From Deferribacteraceae bacterium (lineage in GTDB: Bacteria > Chrysiogenota > Deferribacteres > Deferribacterales > JAISNW01), in contig JAITJJ010000130.1 in assembly GCA_031278965.1 (NCBI GenBank), positions 1-7,562 on the forward strand: 7,562 nucleotides of DNA, read 5' to 3'. Positions 1 through 5,563 of the stretch are shown piece by piece. Below the pieces are notes generated by a model. That model was not told the DNA's origin and made no database searches. It was given only the letters and a program-made list of their open reading frames with translations. The first letter of the stretch is position 1; each line of letters begins with the position of its first letter. A program made the position numbers and the translations under genes.

Positions 1-79
1 GGCGGAAACCATCGTAACTACTGTTACAAAGAATTGAACGATGAAGAGATACTTCAGGAATATCTTTATTGTATAAACG
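1..79. other. Left edge, no gene assigned
   Basis: This short stretch lies beyond the mazG stop codon. On the plus strand, frame 1 is open from the window edge to a TAA at 175-177, and frame 2 is open to a TGA at 35-37; either could be the tail of a rightward gene converging on mazG. On the minus strand the mazG frame stays open to the edge after its TAG, but MazG is already full length there. I see no hairpin followed by a T-run that could end either transcript. The stretch is too short to decide. Confidence 0.3.
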
Positions 80-841
80 CTAAATCTGTTCATCTTCTTT
101 TGCCTTGCGCCATAGGGCATCCATTTCATCAAGGGAGGCATCCTGCAGATTTGTCAAGTGATCCTCAATATAGTTAAATCTGCGGACAAACTTTGCGTTT
201 GCAGACCTAAGAGCTTCAGAAGCGGTAAAACCCAGACGGCGAGAGAGATTTGCAAGGGCAAAGAGCAGATCGCCGATCTCCTCTTTTATTTTGTCCGTAT
301 CTTTTTCGGAGAAAGCGGCGTTTAATTCGGAAAATTCCTCCTTGATTTTATCAAACATGGAGGCGTCTGTCGGAAAGTCAAAGCCGGCTTTGGCAGCTGC
401 CGCTTGGAGTTTATGAGCCTTTTCCAGCGGCGGGAGCGCCTTGTCCGCTTTATCCAAAAGGCGGAGCGGAGTTTTCTTCTCACCGCTTTTAATCTCCTCC
501 CACCTCTTTACCACAGCGCTTGGTTCTGAGATATTCTCGTTTCCAAAAACATGCGGGTGGCGGCGGATCAACTTCTCGCAGATACCGTCTATTACATCCT
601 CAATACTGAATAGCCCCTCTTCTTGAGCTATACGGGAGTGGAGAACCACATGCAAAAGGACGTCCCCAAGTTCTTCACGGATATTTTCAACATCCATCTT
701 GTCAAGAGCCGCTACAGCTTCATATACCTCTTCAATAAAGTCATCCCGCATACTCGTGAGAGTCTGGGCTTTATCCCAAGGGCAGCCATGCTCGCCCCTA
801 AGCTCTTCCACAATCTTTTTAAGGCGGTTAAAAGCGCTCAT
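80..841 (-). CDS. mazG: Nucleoside triphosphate pyrophosphohydrolase MazG
   Basis: MazG hydrolyses (d)NTPs to the monophosphate and pyrophosphate in the cytoplasm, as a house-cleaning enzyme and, in E. coli, a modulator of ppGpp. The protein has the two tandem all-alpha MazG domains of the long form. Numbered from the upstream ATG at 856, the first domain has the GCPWDKAQT motif (about 24-32), EExxE at 42-46 and EELGD at 61-65, then RRHPHVFG. The second has EExxE at 173-177, KEEIGD at 191-196, the RRFNYIE motif and a terminal LWRKAK. These carry the acidic Mg-binding residues of the family. I chose the ATG at 841 (253 aa) because it aligns with the N-terminus of E. coli MazG (263 aa); the ATG at 856 would add five residues, and neither has a clear Shine-Dalgarno. 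It is the last visible gene of the leftward operon, 58 nt after mobA. Confidence 0.95.
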   Translation of the reverse strand: MSAFNRLKKIVEELRGEHGCPWDKAQTLTSMRDDFIEEVYEAVAALDKMDVENIREELGDVLLHVVLHSRIAQEEGLFSIEDVIDGICEKLIRRHPHVFGNENISEPSAVVKRWEEIKSGEKKTPLRLLDKADKALPPLEKAHKLQAAAAKAGFDFPTDASMFDKIKEEFSELNAAFSEKDTDKIKEEIGDLLFALANLSRRLGFTASEALRSANAKFVRRFNYIEDHLTNLQDASLDEMDALWRKAKEDEQI

Positions 842-899
842 ATGGAGAGTAAACATTATTAAAGGAAAAAGTTCAATAGAAAAAAGATACGCCGCTTTG

Positions 900-1508
900 C
901 TATTTCGGATTATTTCCTAGCAACCTCCAGGCAGTTTTAATATCCTCCTGAGTATTGATATTTATAAAACCGTTGATCGTTTCTGACTCAAAATATCTAT
1001 CATAGGGGAGGAAAACGGAGTATCCCAGCTTTGTAAAAGCTGTTTTCTCCAGGACTGCGGATAATTTATACTCATTTTTCTCAAATGAGGCGTTTAAAAG
1101 CGGGAGAATGTTTTTTGAGTATACGGCGGAGAGAGTGGCGAGCTTCCCGCCAACCAGCGGTATCACAACTTCCCCGGCGGCGTTCATCATAGGGATTGCG
1201 CCAAAGGGAAATAAAGGGGTATCGGCGGATATGACAAACGCCTTATCGTATTTGGCATAGGTCAGAGCAGTGATCACCCCGGTCATGGCGCACTGCTTTT
1301 CTGATATATCTTGAAGTTGCCGGGCTTTTTTAAGAAAATCGTATTTTGCGGGCTCTTTGGATACAACCATCACATCGTCCGAGTAGTCTGATACCCCCTC
1401 GTAAACCGACTGAATCAGCGGTTTACTCCCCAATACCGCCAGGGTTTTATCCTCTCCGAAACGGCGGGAAGCGCCGCCCGCAAGGATTGCGCATGATAGG
1501 GCGTTCAT
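900..1508 (-). CDS. mobA: Molybdenum cofactor guanylyltransferase MobA
   Basis: MobA joins GMP from GTP to molybdopterin-bound molybdenum, making the bis-MGD cofactor of DMSO-reductase-type enzymes in the cytoplasm. The 202-residue protein begins with the nucleotide-binding signature CAILAGGASRRFGEDK (about 6-21), followed by a single NTP-transferase Rossmann domain. SADTPL at about 95-100 holds the conserved metal-binding Asp, the GGKLATLSAVY segment follows, and a C-terminal FININTQED is typical of MobA. Length matches the family (about 190-210). I chose the ATG at 1508 because it overlaps the stop of the preceding glycosyltransferase gene as ATGA. A GTG at 1541 with GAGG seven bases upstream is a real alternative and would add 11 residues. 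No other molybdopterin genes are in the window, so its target molybdoenzyme cannot be inferred. A related NTP-transferase with another substrate is possible but less likely. Confidence 0.88.
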   Translation of the reverse strand: MNALSCAILAGGASRRFGEDKTLAVLGSKPLIQSVYEGVSDYSDDVMVVSKEPAKYDFLKKARQLQDISEKQCAMTGVITALTYAKYDKAFVISADTPLFPFGAIPMMNAAGEVVIPLVGGKLATLSAVYSKNILPLLNASFEKNEYKLSAVLEKTAFTKLGYSVFLPYDRYFESETINGFININTQEDIKTAWRLLGNNPK

Positions 1509-2626
1509 TCTGGCGAATTGCGGGGGTTGAGGTTCAGACACTCTGTGACCTCGCTTACCTTTATATTTTTGGTGAAGGAAGTTCCGTCCTTTATCTTATT
1601 CCCCTTCATTGGCGGAAATTCTTTTACCCCTTTCGGAACAAGGGCGATCGTCCTATCTCCCACAGGTCCCCAACGGACAGGGTTAGTAGGGCCGTGCAAA
1701 CCTATGGTGAAAGCCCCGCTTAGGGCTGCGAGGTGCATAATTCCCGTATTGACCGATATCACTGCTTTGGAGCGTTTAAGCAATACCGAGAGTTCTTCAA
1801 GATTAAGCCGCCCTGCCAGATTAAAAACTTTTTCGTTATCGGGAATCGCTTCTCTTATCAATTTATCAACAGACGGACGATCCTCTTCACCGCCGCTGAA
1901 GACAACCGAAAAACCCTTGTTTGTCAGATATGCGGCAAGTTCCCCCCAATATGCATCTTTCCACGCTTTCACGTCTTTATAAGTTCCGCTGGCGGTTGTG
2001 TGCAATACCGCAAATTCCCCTGTAGGGAGGTTTGCGCGCAGATTTTCCGTCTCTCCCCCGCAGATTTTAAGTTTAGGCTTTAAGTCCGCAATATCCGTCT
2101 GCAAGAGTGCCGCAAAGTTTTCCCACTCATGCTTTAAGTCGCTGTGGAGCACCGATTCATCATATGCAAGCGAACGCGCCTCTCCTTTTGCTTTAAAGCC
2201 CACCGTCCACCCCGCTCCGCTGAAAGCACATATCAGAGCGCCTATCCTTGCCCATTGGGTAGAATCGATCAATAAATCATAGCTCTCTTTCCGCAGCGCC
2301 TTTATCATTCTAAAAAATTTGGATACGGGAAACGAAAATACATGATCCGCTCCCTCTATGAGGGGCGCGGCTATACTATTGCCCATTGAGGTAAAAAGGG
2401 TGGTTTCCGATTCCGGATAGAGTTTTTTTATCCCGTTCATAAGCCCCGACAGGAGGAGGAGATCTCCTATGGCGCCCAAGCAGATGACACCGACTTTTAA
2501 TTTTTCGCCTTTAGTTTTTTGCCTGCTTATTCTGTCAAACCTGCGAAAAAGTGCGGCAAAGAGGGTAAGAGGAATGCCAATATACCTGTCTAAAAAGCGG
2601 TTTAATCTGTTGCCTCGTTCAGCCAT
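1505..2626 (-). CDS. Glycosyltransferase family 9 (heptosyltransferase-like)
   Basis: This GT-B fold glycosyltransferase belongs to the ADP-heptose:LPS heptosyltransferase family (GT9) and probably adds a sugar to lipopolysaccharide core or another envelope glycan at the cytoplasmic face of the inner membrane. Over 373 residues I see an N-terminal hydrophobic and basic stretch (about 11-35) that may bind the membrane, then the first Rossmann half opening with VGVICLGAIGDLLLLSG (45-61), where D55 aligns with the catalytic Asp of WaaC. The second half has VLHTTASGTYKDVKAW (207-222), the SVNTGIMHLAALSG donor-site motif (291-304) and HGPTNPVRWGPVG (311-323). The usual Asp of the DTG motif is Asn here. 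The ATG at 2626 overlaps the DUF3999 gene by 8 nt, with GGGAG only two bases upstream, so translation is probably coupled. The exact sugar and acceptor cannot be read from the sequence, hence no waa symbol. Confidence 0.88.
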   Translation of the reverse strand: MAERGNRLNRFLDRYIGIPLTLFAALFRRFDRISRQKTKGEKLKVGVICLGAIGDLLLLSGLMNGIKKLYPESETTLFTSMGNSIAAPLIEGADHVFSFPVSKFFRMIKALRKESYDLLIDSTQWARIGALICAFSGAGWTVGFKAKGEARSLAYDESVLHSDLKHEWENFAALLQTDIADLKPKLKICGGETENLRANLPTGEFAVLHTTASGTYKDVKAWKDAYWGELAAYLTNKGFSVVFSGGEEDRPSVDKLIREAIPDNEKVFNLAGRLNLEELSVLLKRSKAVISVNTGIMHLAALSGAFTIGLHGPTNPVRWGPVGDRTIALVPKGVKEFPPMKGNKIKDGTSFTKNIKVSEVTECLNLNPRNSPE

Positions 2627-3845
2627 TGCTCCCTTTAATCAGAAGTCTTACGGAGACGGCGGATACTATAAGAACCACTAAAACCATAAAAGCCAAGAGG
2701 GCAGCTTTTCGGGCGGTGCGTTTCTCCTCCGGCGGAGAGATTAAGGCGCTTTCCCCCGCAAAGACAATTTCACCGGAGGAAAGCTCTGTTCGCACAGCTT
2801 CACCGCTTCTCTTTGCAAGCTCTTCATAGCTTACCGAAGATTTCCCTTTTTCCGCGATATTTCCGTAAACAAGGGTGAACGGGGCGTCTCCTTTAGCTAT
2901 AAAGATTAACTCATCCGCCCTCCAATAAAAGTTGGCGGCGGTTTCCGCAGGCAATGGATCTTCAAAGGCAATCCTAATTCTTCGGGTTCGGGCGTTTTCT
3001 CCGAAATAACCGCTTATCCCTTTTACAACTGAGTAATCTGTCAGCTGTTTGTAGTGGACGGCGCTCTGGTTGTCAAGCTCTGCAGTATTTATTGCAACCT
3101 CTTTAAAGAGATATGCCTCCGCAGTTTTTAGACTTATGAACTCCACCGGGAAATAGCCGGGGAGTTTAAAATCCAGAAGTCTGTCGTCAATAGGGGAACC
3201 GTTTAAAATCATCTTTTCAATTCGGTCATAAACAGGCTCAGCCTTAAAAGAGATGACCGCACCGCTTATGGCGTCAAGCGCCGCAAAATCCCCGGTAAGC
3301 CTAAGATATGTGGCGTTTTTAGGAATATTGGAAACATCCGCACTGTCTTGAATAATATTTCCGAGTTTAGCAAGGGTAACGCTGTAAGCTGCGGTGCTGA
3401 AATTTCCGAGATCCCCTGTGGAGTAGTAAATGGAAATTTTACCGCTGAAATCATTGCCGTTATAGAGGAAGCGGAGTTTGCTGACAGTGCCGGAAAGCTC
3501 GTTTATATCGGCTATAAGGTGCTTAATATATGTTTTGTTGTCGCTCTCATACTTTTCTTTTTCAAAAGTTATCTGTTCGTCCGCAGGCGCCGTATAAGAA
3601 GACGGTTTCGGGCGGACCAGAGTAAACGGCACGCGTTCCCCCGCAGAGTTAAAGAGCGCTATATCGCTTAGCTTTCTGTCCGTTACCCGCTCATAAACCT
3701 GCAAAGGGACGGAAAATACATAAACCCCGTCCGCATTAAATTCGCCTTCCACATTTGCGCCGAACCCGTATTCACTTTGTTCTGTCGCGAAAACCGCCCC
3801 TGACATAAGCAATATTAGTATGGAAAGAGCCGATAAAATTCTCAT
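2619..3845 (-). CDS. DUF3999-family secreted membrane-anchored protein
   Basis: This 408-residue protein resembles the DUF3999 family, whose function is unknown. Residues 1-20 form a Sec signal peptide (MR, hydrophobic core, then AVFA before TEQ). The family-like N-terminal part follows: YVFSVPLQVYERV (42-54), then LSDIALFNSAGERVPFTL (59-76). APFTLVYGNI (321-330) is also like the family. A single transmembrane helix at about 380-403 is followed by a short basic tail, so the bulk should be periplasmic and anchored in the inner membrane by its C-terminus. I chose the ATG at 3845 because it gives a proper signal peptide and has GGAG at 3857-3860, though 11 bases away; an ATG at 3872 and a more distal in-frame start at 3911 would bury the signal peptide. 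It is the first gene of the leftward operon. Its common neighbour elsewhere, a polytopic DUF2339 protein, is not present here. Confidence 0.75.
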   Translation of the reverse strand: MRILSALSILILLMSGAVFATEQSEYGFGANVEGEFNADGVYVFSVPLQVYERVTDRKLSDIALFNSAGERVPFTLVRPKPSSYTAPADEQITFEKEKYESDNKTYIKHLIADINELSGTVSKLRFLYNGNDFSGKISIYYSTGDLGNFSTAAYSVTLAKLGNIIQDSADVSNIPKNATYLRLTGDFAALDAISGAVISFKAEPVYDRIEKMILNGSPIDDRLLDFKLPGYFPVEFISLKTAEAYLFKEVAINTAELDNQSAVHYKQLTDYSVVKGISGYFGENARTRRIRIAFEDPLPAETAANFYWRADELIFIAKGDAPFTLVYGNIAEKGKSSVSYEELAKRSGEAVRTELSSGEIVFAGESALISPPEEKRTARKAALLAFMVLVVLIVSAVSVRLLIKGSNG

Positions 3846-3856
3846 ATTATCTGTTA

Positions 3857-3860
3857 CTCC
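3857..3860 (-). promoter_or_regulatory. Shine-Dalgarno of DUF3999 gene
   Basis: GGAG on the minus strand lies 11 bases before the ATG at 3845. The spacing is on the long side, but no comparable site precedes the in-frame starts at 3872 or 3911, so it supports the downstream start that gives a clean signal peptide. Confidence 0.5.
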
Positions 3861-3883
3861 GAAAATATTCATAAAGCATAGTG

Positions 3884-3911
3884 ATTTTAACAAAAACAGA
3901 CATAAAAGCAA
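3884..3911 (-). promoter_or_regulatory. Putative extended -10 promoter of leftward operon
   Basis: On the minus strand TAAAAT (3889-3884) is preceded by TG plus one base, an extended -10 element. Sixteen bases upstream sits a poor -35 match, TTGCTT (3911-3906). The predicted start near 3877 would leave a leader of about 32 nt before the DUF3999 ATG. It would drive DUF3999, the GT9 gene, mobA and mazG. Found by eye only. Confidence 0.45.
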
Positions 3912-4072
3912 GCCTTAAAAACTCTTCGTCCCAGCCCTTTTTTTGCATACAGAAACTATAGCCTTGCAGATAACGTTTTTATTAAGTGCAGAAGCCAAGG
4001 GTTATGTAACTATATATTTAAAAAACATCTGTATTAATAAACAATAAAAATGCTTGCAAAACAAATATACGC

Positions 4073-4101
4073 TTTACAAAATAACCCCGCTATTTTATAA
4101 T
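4073..4101 (+). promoter_or_regulatory. Near-consensus sigma-70-type promoter of serine operon
   Basis: TTTACA (4073-4078) and TATAAT (4096-4101) are separated by exactly 17 bp. This is one mismatch from the -35 consensus and a perfect -10. A start near 4108 would give a leader of about 40 nt before the TTG at 4148. It should drive the small ORF, serC, serA and the solute-binding lipoprotein gene. Such a strong core promoter suggests constitutive expression or control by a repressor rather than dependence on an activator. Confidence 0.75.
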
Positions 4102-4137
4102 TTAGCTCTTAATTCGGTGCGCAAAATGCGTTTTATT

Positions 4138-4141
4138 GGAG
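4138..4141 (+). promoter_or_regulatory. Shine-Dalgarno that sets a TTG start
   Basis: GGAG ends six bases before the TTG at 4148, the ideal distance. The in-frame TTG at 4136 and the out-of-frame ATG at 4126 have no such site, so this decides the start of the small ORF. Confidence 0.65.
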
Positions 4142-4147
4142 CATACC

Positions 4148-4453
4148 TTGATAGACAGGATCAGCCGCAATTTCGTTACATATACGGATTTCCGCCAGAG
4201 TATGACCAGCAGGGTTCATATCTTGGAGCGCGGAGAAACGAGGCATACCCTTGATATGGTTGATCTTAGCTATCGCGCCCGTTTCCTTGCGTCCAACGCA
4301 TATCCCAGAGTTGCTCTTGAAGTTGCCTTAGTAAATGCCCATGAGGCGGCCAGCCGCATTTCAGGCGCTTACACCTATCCGTCTTTTGGGTTTACTCCGT
4401 CAAAAGTTGAAAACGCTCTGCTCAGAGGGCAGAATATTGATCAGTTTGTTTAA
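4148..4453 (+). CDS. Unrecognised 101-residue Arg-rich protein
   Basis: I do not recognise this protein. It starts at TTG with GGAG six bases upstream, about 40 nt after a strong promoter, and ends 24 nt before serC, so it is the first gene of the serine operon. It has no signal peptide or transmembrane segment, no Cys and no Trp, and should be cytosolic. Composition is skewed: 11 Arg against one Lys, while neighbouring proteins use Lys freely. The N-terminal half is polar and basic (Arg at 4, 7, 16, 22, 28, 32, 43 and 45); residues 54-72 (PRVALEVALVNAHEAASRI) look helical; a Tyr/Phe/Pro-rich patch GAYTYPSFGFTP (73-84) leads to a short tail. By eye, third codon positions in the first third are richer in G and C than in the overlapping alternative frame, supporting real coding. 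A TTG at 4136 would add four residues. It could be a small regulatory or nucleic-acid-binding protein, but that is only a guess. Confidence 0.7.
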   Translation: MIDRISRNFVTYTDFRQSMTSRVHILERGETRHTLDMVDLSYRARFLASNAYPRVALEVALVNAHEAASRISGAYTYPSFGFTPSKVENALLRGQNIDQFV

Positions 4454-4477
4454 ATTTTATGCCATTATGGGGGGTTA

Positions 4478-5563
4478 ATGTTTACAGAGAGAATTTATAA
4501 CTTTTCCGCAGGTCCGTCAATGCTTCCGGAACCTGTTTTAAAGCGTGTTCAAGGGGAACTCCTAAACTACGGCGGCACTGGGATTGCTGTTATGGAGATG
4601 AGCCACCGCTCAAAGATGTATCTGGACATTTTTGAAGGAGTAAAAGCCCGTGTCTGTGAGGTGCTGGACATCCCCGAAGGCTACCATGTTCTTTTTGCCC
4701 ACGGCGGAGCAACAGCGCAGTTTTCGGCTATTCCTATGAATTTAATCGGTGAAGGGAGCGCTGACTATGCAATAACCGGCAATTTTGCGCAGCTTGCCGC
4801 AGCAGAAGCTAAAAAATACGGCAGAATCAATATAATATATGATACTTCTGATAAGAATCACACATATATCCCGCGGCAAACTGATCTGAAATTTACTCCA
4901 GACGCGTCCTACTTCCACTATTGCGCCAACAACACCATATTCGGCACCGCTTGGGACTATATACCGGATACGGGGGGCAAGCCCCTGGTGAGTGATATGT
5001 CATCCTGCATACTTTCAGAACCCCTTGACGTTTCAAAGTTCGGGCTCATATATGCCGGGGCTCAGAAAAATATAGCTCCGTCCGCTCTGGCACTCCTTAT
5101 ATTAAAAGACGGGCTCCCCGTAAAACCGATCACAGCAATCCCAAAAGTGCTTGATTACAACCTTATGATAAAAAATGATTCCATGCTCAATACTCCCCCT
5201 ACCTTTAACATCTATATCTTGGGATTGGTATTGGATTGGATAAAAGGGTTGGGCGGGCTTACCGCTATGCGGGAGATAAACCGTGCAAAAGCGGCGGTGC
5301 TTTACGATTTTCTGGATAACAGCGCTTTTTACAACGCCCCTGCCGTTAAATCCGCCCGCTCCATTATGAATATTACCTTCCGCACTCCGAATGAAGAGCT
5401 TGATGCCGCATTTGCCAAAGAGAGCGCCGCAGCGGGGCTTGCGAACCTTAAAGGCCACAGGCTTGTGGGGGGGATGCGAGCATCCATATACAACGCCATG
5501 CCCTTGGAAGGGGTAAAAAAGCTCGTGGAGTTTATGGGCAATTTTGAACGGAAGAACAGCTGA
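4478..5563 (+). CDS. serC: Phosphoserine aminotransferase SerC
   Basis: SerC is a PLP-dependent class V aminotransferase that converts 3-phosphohydroxypyruvate and glutamate to phosphoserine and 2-oxoglutarate, the second step of serine synthesis; in many bacteria it also serves pyridoxal phosphate synthesis. All family landmarks are present in 361 residues (E. coli has 362): NFSAGPSMLP (8-17), MEMSHRSK (39-46), FAHGGATAQF (73-82), HYCANNTIFG (147-156), DMSSCILS (173-180), AGAQKN (193-198) with the PLP lysine at K197, NTPPTFNIY (238-246), and GHRLVGGMRASIYNAMP (326-342). The ATG at 4478 lies three bases after a run of six G (4469-4474), which probably acts as an imperfect ribosome site. It follows the small ORF by 24 nt, and its TGA overlaps the serA ATG (TGATG). 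Nothing essential is missing. Confidence 0.97.
   Translation: MFTERIYNFSAGPSMLPEPVLKRVQGELLNYGGTGIAVMEMSHRSKMYLDIFEGVKARVCEVLDIPEGYHVLFAHGGATAQFSAIPMNLIGEGSADYAITGNFAQLAAAEAKKYGRINIIYDTSDKNHTYIPRQTDLKFTPDASYFHYCANNTIFGTAWDYIPDTGGKPLVSDMSSCILSEPLDVSKFGLIYAGAQKNIAPSALALLILKDGLPVKPITAIPKVLDYNLMIKNDSMLNTPPTFNIYILGLVLDWIKGLGGLTAMREINRAKAAVLYDFLDNSAFYNAPAVKSARSIMNITFRTPNEELDAAFAKESAAAGLANLKGHRLVGGMRASIYNAMPLEGVKKLVEFMGNFERKNS

Larger units (their letters stand above)
3846..4147. other. Divergent intergenic region
   Basis: About 300 AT-rich bases separate the two divergent operons. It holds a promoter candidate at each end: a strong one facing right at 4073-4101 and a weaker one facing left at 3884-3911. 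The middle (about 3912-4072) has no convincing ORF, RNA gene or strong hairpin. It contains two TGCAGA copies 22 bp apart (3965-3970 and 3987-3992) and a seven-T run at 3938-3944 with no stem before it. Room for an operator exists, but I cannot identify one. Confidence 0.7.

Noticed and set aside
80..856. Premature stop in mazG, because the frame stays open after TAG to the window edge
   Set aside because: The protein already has both MazG domains and the terminal LWRKAK segment at normal family length.
1346..1982. Plus-strand ORFs of 125 and 154 residues across mobA and the GT9 gene
   Set aside because: Antisense shadows of genes with clear family motifs.
3348..3671. 107-residue plus-strand ORF inside the DUF3999 gene
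   Set aside because: Antisense shadow; the minus-strand frame has a signal peptide, a transmembrane anchor and family-like motifs.
3846..3911. Upstream extension of the DUF3999 protein to a start at 3911
   Set aside because: It would put 22 residues before a proper signal peptide, and the first codons would overlap the promoter candidate.
3938..3944. Seven-T run as a rho-independent terminator
   Set aside because: No GC-rich stem precedes it, and it lies between divergent promoters where no transcript needs to end.
4126..4254. Overlapping plus-strand ORF with ATG at 4126 (open upstream to 4054) in another frame than the small protein
   Set aside because: No ribosome site, fewer G/C third positions, the longer form would start before the promoter, and it ends well before serC. 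The frame starting at 4148 has GGAG at ideal spacing and runs up to serC.
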